From contig JAFAYE010000001.1 of NCBI GenBank assembly GCA_019240525.1, positions 1,895,300 through 1,959,299 on the forward strand: a stretch of 64,000 bases of DNA, in the 5' to 3' direction. Below are positions 55,347-63,612 of this stretch, in pieces. Position 1 is the stretch's first letter. Each line of letters starts with the position of its first letter. The notes beneath the pieces were generated by a model. It was given only the letters and a program-made list of their open reading frames with translations, made no database searches and was not told where the DNA came from. The DNA is from Candidatus Eremiobacterota bacterium. Lineage in GTDB: Bacteria; Vulcanimicrobiota; Vulcanimicrobiia; Vulcanimicrobiales; Vulcanimicrobiaceae. Both the position numbers and the translations under genes were made by a program.

Positions 55347-56369
55347 ATGCGGCCCATCGGCTCGGCGCTTTCCATAGCGCTTCTTTTCGCATTTCTCACC
55401 GCCTGTGGCGCGGCGAACCTTTCACCCGCCTCGGCGCCAATCCAACCCGACAGCGTGATCCCGCAATCGCTGCAGAGCTTCGAGATGCGCGCGGCCCCGC
55501 CGCATCGCTTCGTCTACCTCGCCAAACCGAAGGCGGGGGTCTACGCCGCGCAGTTCTACGGCACGACCATCTTGGGCTACCGCAACGGCAATAAGAGCGA
55601 TGCCAAGCCAGCCTGCAAGATCGGCGCGACCTACGTCAACGGCTTCGGCGTGGATAGCACCGGCAATCTCGTGGTTCCCAACGGCTATCCCTACGTGGTC
55701 GGCGTCTATTCGGGGCCAACGCTCTGCGGCAAGGCTTTGGGATCGTTCAGCGATCCGTATGGCGAGCCGAGCGACGCGGCCAGCCGCGACGCCAAGACCG
55801 GCACGATCGTCGTCGGCAACATCGAGGTCGGGCGCTCGCAACAGGTCGGAAATATCGCCGTCTGCACGCTCGCCGCGGGTTGCACGCGAGAGCTCAAGAG
55901 CCCGACGATCAAATACGAAGGCGGCGGCGTGGCCTTGGCCGCCAACGGCGACTGCTGGATGTCGTCCGAAGACAATCCCTCGCTCACCTCGGCGACCTTG
56001 ACCTATTTCAAGGGCTGCAAGAGCCCTGGACAAGCCGCGAAGGGCTGGAAGAACGCCTTCTACGGCGGCTTGAACATCGACAAAGCCGGTAATCTAATCG
56101 CCGTTGACTTCAACGCGCCGTCGGTCTGGGTCTACAAGGGCTGCAACCCGCAATGCACGGTCGTCGGCGGGCCCTTCCCGCTGGAAGGCGTCTCGTTCTA
56201 CGGCAATCTGAACGCCAAGGGCGACCAGCTGGCACTGGGTGATTCGAGCTATGGACAGGTTGACGTCTACGCCTATTCGCCGGCGAAGATCACCTACGAG
56301 TACAGCTTCAACAAGGGGCTGGTCCAAGGTAACGACGTCGAAGCGGCCGGGTTCGCGCCCGGTCTGTAA
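55347..56369 (+). CDS. propeller-like lipoprotein
   Basis: A 340-residue lipoprotein; AGGAG about 9 nt before ATG 55347 and lipobox L-T-A-C define the start. Blades are seen in F-V-Y-L-A-K-P-K-A-G-V-Y, G-F-G-V-D-S-T-G-N-L-V-V-P-N and L-N-I-D-K-A-G-N-L-I-A-V-D-F. Six to seven Cys spaced along the blades (for example L-C-G-K, V-C-T-L, G-C-T-R, C-N-P-Q-C) suggest disulfide stabilisation outside the cytoplasm. It differs from the YPAGG family. Function unknown. Confidence 0.78.
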   Translation: MRPIGSALSIALLFAFLTACGAANLSPASAPIQPDSVIPQSLQSFEMRAAPPHRFVYLAKPKAGVYAAQFYGTTILGYRNGNKSDAKPACKIGATYVNGFGVDSTGNLVVPNGYPYVVGVYSGPTLCGKALGSFSDPYGEPSDAASRDAKTGTIVVGNIEVGRSQQVGNIAVCTLAAGCTRELKSPTIKYEGGGVALAANGDCWMSSEDNPSLTSATLTYFKGCKSPGQAAKGWKNAFYGGLNIDKAGNLIAVDFNAPSVWVYKGCNPQCTVVGGPFPLEGVSFYGNLNAKGDQLALGDSSYGQVDVYAYSPAKITYEYSFNKGLVQGNDVEAAGFAPGL

Positions 56370-56494
56370 AAAAGTCAAAAATAGTTATTTTCCGGGCAGG
56401 AAACCGGGCGCTTTGCTCGCATTCAAGGCGGGCGGCGCCCCGCACGGCCGGTGCGTCAAACCTCAAAACACCTAGCTATTGAAGGAGTTCAAAC

Positions 56495-56998
56495 GTGCGT
56501 TTTCCCCTTCTAATCGCGAGTAGTGCCATTGCGGCGAGCTTGGTCCTCGGGGCCTGCTCGGGCGGCACCGGCTCGTCGAGCCTGCCGTCGTCAGGCGCCC
56601 AGCAGATCGCTCAGGGTCATACGAGCCTGATCCCGGTTGGGTTACATATCGACGCCAAGAACCCGTGCCCCAGCTCGAAGTACATCTTCTGCATCGACGT
56701 CAGCGCCAGCAGCTCGGGCCCGTATGTCTGCTTCTCGAGCGACAGCTGCGGCTCGCCGACGAGCCCGGTGTTCTACGCGTACGGTTACATCGATACCACC
56801 AAAGGCAAATCGGCCGCCAAGAAGATCAGCGAATTCTGGGAGCCGTTCCCCGGCAACCCGACCGAGCAGTATCTCGTCCTGAAGAAAGCCCCGAAGAAGG
56901 CCAGCACCAAGGTCAAGTATGTTGACTACGTGTACGCTTGCACCGCGCCGAGCAGCGGCTGCGGCAGCACGTATGCCATCGGGATCATCCCGCAGTAA
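56495..56998 (+). CDS. small Cys-rich lipoprotein of unknown function
   Basis: A 167-residue lipoprotein (lipobox L-G-A-C). GTG 56495 is decided by AAGGAG 8 nt upstream. The mature part has seven further Cys (N-P-C-P, F-C-I-D, V-C-F-S, S-C-G-S, A-C-T-A, G-C-G-S), which can form three disulfides, and a Lys-rich stretch (L-K-K-A-P-K-K-A-S-T-K). No family was recognised. It is followed by the strong terminator at 57037, so it is the last gene of the plus-strand block. Confidence 0.75.
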   Translation: MRFPLLIASSAIAASLVLGACSGGTGSSSLPSSGAQQIAQGHTSLIPVGLHIDAKNPCPSSKYIFCIDVSASSSGPYVCFSSDSCGSPTSPVFYAYGYIDTTKGKSAAKKISEFWEPFPGNPTEQYLVLKKAPKKASTKVKYVDYVYACTAPSSGCGSTYAIGIIPQ

Positions 56999-57036
56999 CA
57001 TCGACTCGCGGCTAGCGATAGCCTGAAGTTGAAGAA

Positions 57037-57069
57037 GGGGCCCGGCGAACGCCGGGCCCCTTTGTTTTT
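57037..57069 (+). terminator. strong intrinsic terminator between convergent blocks
   Basis: A perfect 10-bp GC stem (57037-57046 with 57051-57060), loop GAAC, followed by TTTGTTTTT. It ends the plus-strand block 39 bp after the lipoprotein stop at 56998. On the minus strand the hairpin is followed by TTCTTCAACTT, so it may also stop the phosphoesterase operon arriving from the right. Confidence 0.92.
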
Positions 57070-57086
57070 ATGGCGGCCTTCGCAGT

Positions 57087-58436
57087 TTAGTCGCCGCCGC
57101 GTTCGGCGAACGGAAATTGAATCGCGCTCGCATCGTGTTGCCGTTCGTGCCAAAACGCGGCCGGCCGGCTGCCGGAAATCTTTTCGAATGTTCGCGGCGC
57201 TTGACGATAATCGAACGCCGCCGGATCGGCGGCGGGATCCGCCGCGCGCGCATCGCTGGCTGCAAGCGGCGCTAATCCGAAGTTGTCTTCGATGAAGCGC
57301 AGCACGCTCGCCGTCTCGTATTGCACGTGAGTCACCGATCGTCGCTTCGCGTACGGCGAGATCATCAGCAGCGGCACGCGAAAACCTAAGCCGTCGTAAT
57401 CTTCGTGGACGGGCGGCACCGGATCGAAGAAGCCGCCCCAATCGTCCCACATCACGAAGATCGCCGTCGAGTTCCAAAAGCGGCTCGCGCCGACCGCGTT
57501 CACGACGCTTGCCACCCAGGCCGGTCCTTGAGTCGTGGTGGCTAAACCCGGGTGGTCGGAGTCGTCTAACGTCGGCGTGATCCAAGTGATCGCTGCGAGC
57601 CGGCCTTTGGCGACGTCCTCCAAAAAGCGGGTTTCGGGATTGATCACGTTCGTCTGCCAATCCGGGCTGCGATAGATTTCGCGATCGGCCTGATAGGCCG
57701 ACCAGGGACCGCCGTACGTGTTCAGTGCGTCGGCATAGAAGCGCCAGCTCACGCCGGCCGTATCGGCCTCGGAGGCGATCGTCGGATTGTCAAAACAGGC
57801 GGGGATGGGCGGCCCGAGGGCGCGGCGGCTCGTCAAGGTCGGGAGCGTGTCGGTTCTGCCGCCCGGGCATCCCCATTGTAAGAGCGGAAAATCGACGGCG
57901 TGGCTGGCATACGCCGCGACGGCGTACTGATGCGAAACGAAGCTGCCGTCTAAGTTCGAGCTGAAGGTGCGATCGGCGAGCACGTAATCACGAGCCATCT
58001 GCCAATAGGGCTCGATCTGCTTGCGCCGCACGTACGAATAGGCGGCGTTCTTGGGAACTCGACCGTAGAACTCCTCACGGTTCCACCCGTCCATCCTGCA
58101 ATCCGTACCCGGCAGTTTGCCGCGGCCGTCGCATTCGGTAAAAAATGCGGTTGACGAGTGGTTGATGTCCCACGACGTTCCAAGATTGCGCGGCGCGAGC
58201 GGAACGCGGTGGCCCCCGGTGTCGAGGCCGTAGTTTTGCGTCGTTGCGTCCGGATAACCCACGAACAAATTGTTGAACGAGCGGTTCTCCTGAATGACGA
58301 AGACGACGTGCTTGATCGGCGACTCCGCCGGCGTCGAGGTCGGCTGTGCGCTGGGCGGCGCGCTCGACAAGGCGCCGCTCGCGCATCCGGCGAGCGCCAG
58401 GGCGGCGCTCAGCGCGCCGCTTTGCTTAATCGTCAC
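57087..58436 (-). CDS. phosphoesterase D (PLC/AcpA family)
   Basis: A 449-residue lipoprotein (lipobox L-A-G-C directly after V-T-I-K-Q-S-G-A-L). GTG 58436 has GGAG 8 nt upstream and overlaps the preceding stop by 11 nt. Catalytic markers: Q-E-N-R-S-F-N-N, Ser in L-D-G-S-F-V-S-H-Q-Y and W-D-D-W-G-G-F-F-D. Subfamily marks shared with E-G are E-C-D-G-x-G-K-L-P-G-T, P-A-C-F-D-N-P-T and I-A-S-E-A-D. It is the last gene of the minus-strand operon and has a longer C-terminal tail than its neighbours. Confidence 0.9.
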   Translation of the reverse strand: MTIKQSGALSAALALAGCASGALSSAPPSAQPTSTPAESPIKHVVFVIQENRSFNNLFVGYPDATTQNYGLDTGGHRVPLAPRNLGTSWDINHSSTAFFTECDGRGKLPGTDCRMDGWNREEFYGRVPKNAAYSYVRRKQIEPYWQMARDYVLADRTFSSNLDGSFVSHQYAVAAYASHAVDFPLLQWGCPGGRTDTLPTLTSRRALGPPIPACFDNPTIASEADTAGVSWRFYADALNTYGGPWSAYQADREIYRSPDWQTNVINPETRFLEDVAKGRLAAITWITPTLDDSDHPGLATTTQGPAWVASVVNAVGASRFWNSTAIFVMWDDWGGFFDPVPPVHEDYDGLGFRVPLLMISPYAKRRSVTHVQYETASVLRFIEDNFGLAPLAASDARAADPAADPAAFDYRQAPRTFEKISGSRPAAFWHERQHDASAIQFPFAERGGD

Positions 58437-59778
58437 CGAGGGTGCTCCAGTGCGGGTGAATTTCCGGCAAAGTTCCATCGAGGTGCTTCCAATCGTTCAG
58501 AGCTTTATCGTCGGCAAGTTTTTTGAACGGACGCGGCGCTTGCGCGTAATCGAAGACCGCCGGATCGTCGGCCGGATCGGCGGCGCGCAGATCGCTCGCC
58601 GCGAGCGGCGCTAATCCGAAGTTGTCTTCGATGAAGCGCAGCACGCTCGCGGTTTCGTACTGCACGTGCGTCACCGATCCGTGCTTGGCGTACGGCGAGA
58701 TGACGATCAGCGGAACGCGAAATCCCAGGCCGTCGTAATCTTCATAGACCGGTGGAACCGGATCGAAGAATCCGCCCCAGTCGTCCCACATAATAAAGAC
58801 CGCCGTTGACTTCCAAAAGCGGCTCGCGCCGACCGCATTCACGACGCTCGTCACCCACGCCGGACCCTCGCTCGAATACAAGCCGGGATGATCCGAGGTC
58901 GAGCTGGTCGGCGCGATCCAGGTGACCGCGGCGAGTTTGCCGTGGGCGACGTCACGCAGAAAGTTGGTTTGAGGGCTGATGACGTCGGCCGTCCAAGCGG
59001 CGCTGCGAAAGATCGTTCGGACCGCCTGGTACGACGACCACGATCCGCCGTCTTGGCCGATGGCGCTGGCATAGAAGCGCCAGCTCACGCCTGCCTTATC
59101 GGCTTCGCTCGCAATGGTCGGATTATCGAAACACGCGGGGATGCGCGGGCCCGTGCCACGCCGCATCGTCAACGTGAGCACCGTGTCGCTCTTTCCACCT
59201 TCGCAGCCCCACTGCGTGAGCGGGTAATCCACCGCGTGACTGGCATACGCGGCCACGGTATATTGGTGGGCGACAAAGCTGCCGTCGAGGTTCGAGGCAA
59301 AGGTGCGATCCGAAAGCACGTACTGACGCGCCATCGTCCAATACGGCTCGATCTGATTGCGCGGGACGTAAGCAAAAGGGGCGTTCTTCGGCGCTTCTCC
59401 GATGAGCTGCTCGGCGTTCCAGCCGTCCATCCGGCAATGCGTTCCGGGCAGCTTTCCGTCTCCGTGGCAGGCGTCGAAGAAATCGCTGGCCGAGTGCCCG
59501 ATATCGTACATCGTCGCAAGGTTGGCGGCGTGCAACCGGATCTTGCGCCCGTTTGCATCGTATCCGTAAGCTTGCGTCGTCGCACCGGGAAAGCCCAAGA
59601 ACAAATTGTTGAACGAGCGGTTCTCTTGAATCACAAAGACCACGTGCTTGATCGGCGTCGTCACCGGCGCCGACGTCGGCGAAGTGGTTGCCGGCACCGC
59701 GGGACTCGAAACTGCGGCGGCGCCGCAGCCGGCGAGCGCGAGCGCGGCGCCCAACGCGCCGCTTCGTTTAATCGTCAC
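58426..59778 (-). CDS. phosphoesterase E (PLC/AcpA family)
   Basis: A 450-residue lipoprotein very similar to D (lipobox L-A-G-C after V-T-I-K-R-S-G-A-L). The catalytic set Q-E-N-R-S-F-N-N, G-S-F-V-A-H-Q-Y and W-D-D-W-G-G-F-F-D is intact. GTG 59778 overlaps the stop of F by the same 11 nt seen at the D/E junction, and no separate ribosome binding site is visible, which points to coupled translation. It ends T-L-G-D-D, as F and G end in G-D-D. Confidence 0.9.
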   Translation of the reverse strand: MTIKRSGALGAALALAGCGAAAVSSPAVPATTSPTSAPVTTPIKHVVFVIQENRSFNNLFLGFPGATTQAYGYDANGRKIRLHAANLATMYDIGHSASDFFDACHGDGKLPGTHCRMDGWNAEQLIGEAPKNAPFAYVPRNQIEPYWTMARQYVLSDRTFASNLDGSFVAHQYTVAAYASHAVDYPLTQWGCEGGKSDTVLTLTMRRGTGPRIPACFDNPTIASEADKAGVSWRFYASAIGQDGGSWSSYQAVRTIFRSAAWTADVISPQTNFLRDVAHGKLAAVTWIAPTSSTSDHPGLYSSEGPAWVTSVVNAVGASRFWKSTAVFIMWDDWGGFFDPVPPVYEDYDGLGFRVPLIVISPYAKHGSVTHVQYETASVLRFIEDNFGLAPLAASDLRAADPADDPAVFDYAQAPRPFKKLADDKALNDWKHLDGTLPEIHPHWSTLGDD

Positions 59779-61108
59779 CGACGATCGTTTCGCGGTCGCG
59801 TTGCGAGCTTTGTTCCAGACGCCGCCAATACGACACGGGCTTCGCACCCGGGATCTTCTTGAAGCCGCGCGGCGTTTGCCGGTAATCGAAGACCGCCGGA
59901 TCGTTCGCCGGATCGTTCGCCCGCGTGTCGCTCGCCGCCAGTTGCGCGAGGCCGAAGTTGTCTTCGATAAAGCGCAGGACGCTCGCCGTTTCGTATTGCA
60001 CGTGCGTTACCGAAGCTTGCTTCGCGTAGGGCGAGATGATGATGAGCGGCACGCGAAAACCGAGGCCGTCGTAATCTTCGAAGACGGGCGGCACGGGATC
60101 GAAGAAACCGCCCCAATCGTCCCACATGATAAAGATCGCCGTCGTGTTCCAAAAGCGGCTCGCGCCGACCGCGTTAACGACGCTCGCAACCCACGCCGGC
60201 CCCTCGTTCGAGTTGGTTCCCGGATGGTCGGAGGTTGCGGCGAGCGGTGTGATCCAGGTTATCGCCGCCAGTTTGCCGTGGCCGACATCGGTAAGAAACT
60301 GCGAGGGCGGATTGATGACGTCCGCGGTCCAGTCGGGGCCGTTATAGATCTTCTTGTCGGCTTGATACGACGACCAAAGCGCTCCGTCGCTGTTCAGAGC
60401 GCCGGCATAGAACCGCCAGCTAATTCCTGCCGCATCGGCCTCGGAGGCGACTGTCGGGTTGCCGAAGCAGGCCGGGATTCGATCGCCATCCGTGCGATCT
60501 TTTAAAAGCGTCGCAACCGTATCGCTCGGGCCGCCCTCGCAACCCCATTGCGTCGTGAGCGGCGAGTCGATTGCGTGGCTCGCATAGGCGGCGACCGCGT
60601 ACTGATGCGAGACGAAGCTTCCGTCGAGATTCGAGGCGAACATTCGGTCGGCGAGCACGTATTCTTTGGCCATCGCCCAGTAGGGGGCGACTTGATTGTG
60701 CGGCACGTACGAATACGGCGCGTCCTTCGGCGCGGGTGGAACTTGGCTGACGGGCTCCTTGTTCCAACCGTCCATCTTGCAGTTCGTGCCCGCAAGTTTT
60801 CCTTGCCCGTCGCATTCGGTGAAAAACCCCAGCGAGTCATGATCCATATCCCACGACGTGTCAAGGCCCCGCGGCCGCAGCGTGATTTTGCGTCCGCGCG
60901 TGTTGTAGCCGTACGTCGCGGTCGTCGCGCCCGGGAAACCCATAAATAAATCGTTGAACGAGCGATTCTCCTGAATAACGAAAACGACGTGCTCGATCGG
61001 CGGCTGTTGCGTTTGCGGTGTATGCGTTGATATGGGTACGTTCGACAGTGCGCCGCTGCATGCCGCGAGCGCCAGCGCGGCGCCCAATCCGCTGCTGAAC
61101 TTAATCAT
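59768..61108 (-). CDS. phosphoesterase F (PLC/AcpA family)
   Basis: A 446-residue lipoprotein (signal M-I-K-F-S-S-G-L-G-A-A-L-A-L-A-A-C). ATG 61108 lies in the stop of G (8-nt overlap ATGATTAA); the open frame reaching to 61294 is inside gene G. Catalytic markers Q-E-N-R-S-F-N-D, G-S-F-V-S-H-Q-Y and W-D-D-W-G-G-F-F-D are complete. It is closer to G than to D in the middle (Y-Q-A-D-K-K-I-Y-x-G-P-D-W), suggesting successive duplications. Confidence 0.9.
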   Translation of the reverse strand: MIKFSSGLGAALALAACSGALSNVPISTHTPQTQQPPIEHVVFVIQENRSFNDLFMGFPGATTATYGYNTRGRKITLRPRGLDTSWDMDHDSLGFFTECDGQGKLAGTNCKMDGWNKEPVSQVPPAPKDAPYSYVPHNQVAPYWAMAKEYVLADRMFASNLDGSFVSHQYAVAAYASHAIDSPLTTQWGCEGGPSDTVATLLKDRTDGDRIPACFGNPTVASEADAAGISWRFYAGALNSDGALWSSYQADKKIYNGPDWTADVINPPSQFLTDVGHGKLAAITWITPLAATSDHPGTNSNEGPAWVASVVNAVGASRFWNTTAIFIMWDDWGGFFDPVPPVFEDYDGLGFRVPLIIISPYAKQASVTHVQYETASVLRFIEDNFGLAQLAASDTRANDPANDPAVFDYRQTPRGFKKIPGAKPVSYWRRLEQSSQRDRETIVGDD

Positions 61109-62492
61109 CGCCGATGATGTTGCCACCTCGGCGCGTTGCCGGCAAAGTCCGCTCGTACTCTCTCCAGTAGGCCGCGGTCTTGGCGCCGGCAATTTTTTTG
61201 AACTTGCGCGGGGCTTGCAGGTAATCGAAAACGGCAGGATCGGTCGCTGGATCGTTGGCGCGCTTGTCGCTTGCCGCCAGCTGCGACAGGCCAAAGTTGT
61301 CCTCGATGAAGCGCAAGACGCTCGCCGTTTCGTATTGCGTATGCGTCACCGAGCCTTGCTTTGCATACGGCGAAACGACGATCAGCGGTACGCGAAAACC
61401 GAGGCCGTCGTAATCTTCGTAGACGGGCGCAACCGGATCGAACATCCCACCCCAATCGTCCCACATGATGAAGATCGCAGTGGATTTCCAAAAGGGACTC
61501 GTGCCGACGGCGTTGACGACGCTGGCAACCCAGGCCGGTCCGTCGTGTGCATTGGACCCGGGGTGATCGGATGTCGCATTCAGCGGTGCAATCCATGTGA
61601 CCGCTGCGAGCTGCCCGTTGCCCACGTCCGTCAGAAACCGCGATGGTGGATTGATGACGTTTGCGGTCCAGTCAGGACCGTCGTAAATCTTCTTGTCGGC
61701 TTGATACGACGACCATAGGCCGCCGTCGCCGTCGACCGCCCCGGCGTAAAACCGCCAGCTCACTCCGGCGGCGTCGGCTTCCGAGGCGATCGTAGGATTC
61801 CCGAAGCACGCCTGGATTCTGCCACCCAGAGTGCGGTCTTTGAGGAGCGTCGTAACGGTGTCGGTTTTTCCGCCCTCACAGCCCCATGGTCCGTCGGGGA
61901 AGTCGACGGCATGACTGGCGTAGGCGGCGACGAGGTACTGATGCGCGATGAAGCTGCCGTCGAGATTTGAGGCGAACATTTCGTCGGCCAGCGCGTACTG
62001 CTCGGCCATTGTCCAGTATGGTGCGATCTGCCCGCGCGGCACGTACGAATAGGGCTGATTGGGAGGTCCCGAAGGACTCATGCCTTCTTGATCCCATCCA
62101 TCGAGCTTGCAATCGGTGCCGGGCAGCTTGCCCTGACCGTCGCAGGCGGCAAAGAAGGCTGCCGATCCGTGACCGACGTCCCACTTCGTGGCGAGATTGC
62201 GAGGCTTCAGCTCTATCTTGCGCCCGTTTTCGTCGTAGCCGTATGTCGCGGTGGTCGCGCCCGGGAAACCCATAAAAAGGTTGTTGAACGAGCGATTCTC
62301 CTGAACGACGAAAACGACGTGCGAAATCGGCGATCCTTTCGAACTGGTCGCCGGGAGCATGCTCGTTCTGGAGAAATTTGAAACGCCGCCTGGGGCGTGC
62401 TCCGCACTGGAGCAGGCACTCGCGATCAAGGCGACGCCGGCCGCACCGCAGAGCGCCAGAATACGAAATCGCTTCACTGCGTTCATCTCCAT
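61101..62492 (-). CDS. phosphoesterase G (PLC/AcpA family)
   Basis: A 463-residue lipoprotein with a different signal peptide from D-F (F-R-I-L-A-L-C-G-A-A-G-V-A-L-I-A-S-A-C). Catalytic markers are Q-E-N-R-S-F-N-N, Ser in L-D-G-S-F-I-A-H-Q-Y and W-D-D-W-G-G-M-F-D. ATG 62492 and ATG 62486 are both possible; neither has a spaced ribosome binding site, and the sedolisin gene stops 3 bp upstream, so coupling is likely. It is the first phosphoesterase of the minus-strand tandem and probably the founder of the D-G set. Confidence 0.9.
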   Translation of the reverse strand: MEMNAVKRFRILALCGAAGVALIASACSSAEHAPGGVSNFSRTSMLPATSSKGSPISHVVFVVQENRSFNNLFMGFPGATTATYGYDENGRKIELKPRNLATKWDVGHGSAAFFAACDGQGKLPGTDCKLDGWDQEGMSPSGPPNQPYSYVPRGQIAPYWTMAEQYALADEMFASNLDGSFIAHQYLVAAYASHAVDFPDGPWGCEGGKTDTVTTLLKDRTLGGRIQACFGNPTIASEADAAGVSWRFYAGAVDGDGGLWSSYQADKKIYDGPDWTANVINPPSRFLTDVGNGQLAAVTWIAPLNATSDHPGSNAHDGPAWVASVVNAVGTSPFWKSTAIFIMWDDWGGMFDPVAPVYEDYDGLGFRVPLIVVSPYAKQGSVTHTQYETASVLRFIEDNFGLSQLAASDKRANDPATDPAVFDYLQAPRKFKKIAGAKTAAYWREYERTLPATRRGGNIIGDD

Positions 62493-62495
62493 TTA

Positions 62496-63596
62496 TTAGA
62501 ACGCGCCGATGCCGTTGGGCGTTCCCCAGCCGGAAGGGCCGGAATAAGTGCCGTATTCGCCGGTTCCCGCTCGGCAAAGATAGCTGCCGACCAGCCGCTT
62601 CGGGCAGCCGCTGATTCCCCCGCGCTCGATCGCGTGCAAATATCTTTTGCGCCGCTCGTCCGTCAAGTTCCAGAGATGTTTGCCGCCGTCTTGCAACGAC
62701 GCGTTTCCTGCCAGCGCAAAGACACCACCGATCAGGGGCGCCGAGATGCTCGTGCCCGTGGCCGTCATCCATCCGCGGTAGCCATACGTATCGTATAACG
62801 CAACGTGCCGCGCGACGGCCGCGACGTCGTTGCCGGTGCGCATCGAACAGCGAGGATCGTGCTGCCATTGCGGCTTCGCGATCTTCGAGCAGCCCGCGCC
62901 TGTATCGAGCCAGACGCTCTCGCTGAACGTCCTTCCCTGTTGGGTGAGCACGGTACCGCCGACGGAGACGACGTTGATGTAGTCGGCTGGGTCCTGCATG
63001 CCGTAGCCGCTGTCGCCCGCGCTCGCAACGTACGCGACACCGGCCGTTTCGAAAGCATCGCCCGAGGCGAAGCCGCTGTCGCCACCCCAGCTATTGGTAA
63101 CGATATGTGCGCCGAGCTTGACGGCCTCGACTTCAGCCGCATAGAGGTTGACCGAAGCGTCAGTTCGCGCTTCGACAAGATAGATGGTGCACTTGGGGCA
63201 ACTCGCCGAAACCATTTCGACGTCGAGATCGATCTCGTTGCCCCAGCTGACGTCGCCCTGCGGATACTTGCCCTCTCGACCCTCTTGGTTGAACTTGCGA
63301 AAGGAGGCGGTTCCGAGGTCGTAGGTTGCGCGATACGTCGCGAGGTCATCCACCACGTGAGGATTGTCAAAAGCGTCGACGATCGCGACGATCTGTCCGC
63401 TGCCGTTGCTCGATGACGGTAAATGATAGGCAGCTTGCAATTCGGCCGGTCCCCAACCGGGCGGCATCGTCGCGGTTGCGTGCGGGCCTTGGTATCTTTG
63501 CGCAAGAGTTGGCGCACGCAAAAAACTGCCGGCGTTGCACGCAGCAACGCCGGCAGTGAGAAAGAGCGAAGCCGCAAACGTTCGCAGTGCGTTCAC
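62496..63596 (-). CDS. sedolisin-type (S53) serine peptidase, lacking a prodomain
   Basis: A 366-residue exported peptidase with a lipobox-like signal (G-V-A-A-C, residue 20). The S53 residues are Glu121 and Asp125 in N-E-I-D-L-D-V-E, the oxyanion Asp195 in A-S-A-G-D-S-G, and the nucleophile Ser283 in T-G-T-S-I-S-A-P. The C-terminus G-W-G-T-P-N-G-I-G resembles the calcium-site end of kumamolisins. Sedolisins normally carry a prodomain of about 190 residues; here the catalytic domain begins at about residue 50. S53 enzymes are acid-active, so this fits an acidic surface environment. It shares the operon with phosphoesterases G-D. Confidence 0.85.
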   Translation of the reverse strand: MNALRTFAASLFLTAGVAACNAGSFLRAPTLAQRYQGPHATATMPPGWGPAELQAAYHLPSSSNGSGQIVAIVDAFDNPHVVDDLATYRATYDLGTASFRKFNQEGREGKYPQGDVSWGNEIDLDVEMVSASCPKCTIYLVEARTDASVNLYAAEVEAVKLGAHIVTNSWGGDSGFASGDAFETAGVAYVASAGDSGYGMQDPADYINVVSVGGTVLTQQGRTFSESVWLDTGAGCSKIAKPQWQHDPRCSMRTGNDVAAVARHVALYDTYGYRGWMTATGTSISAPLIGGVFALAGNASLQDGGKHLWNLTDERRKRYLHAIERGGISGCPKRLVGSYLCRAGTGEYGTYSGPSGWGTPNGIGAF

Positions 63597-63612
63597 GGCC
63601 CGTTCGTCGTAT

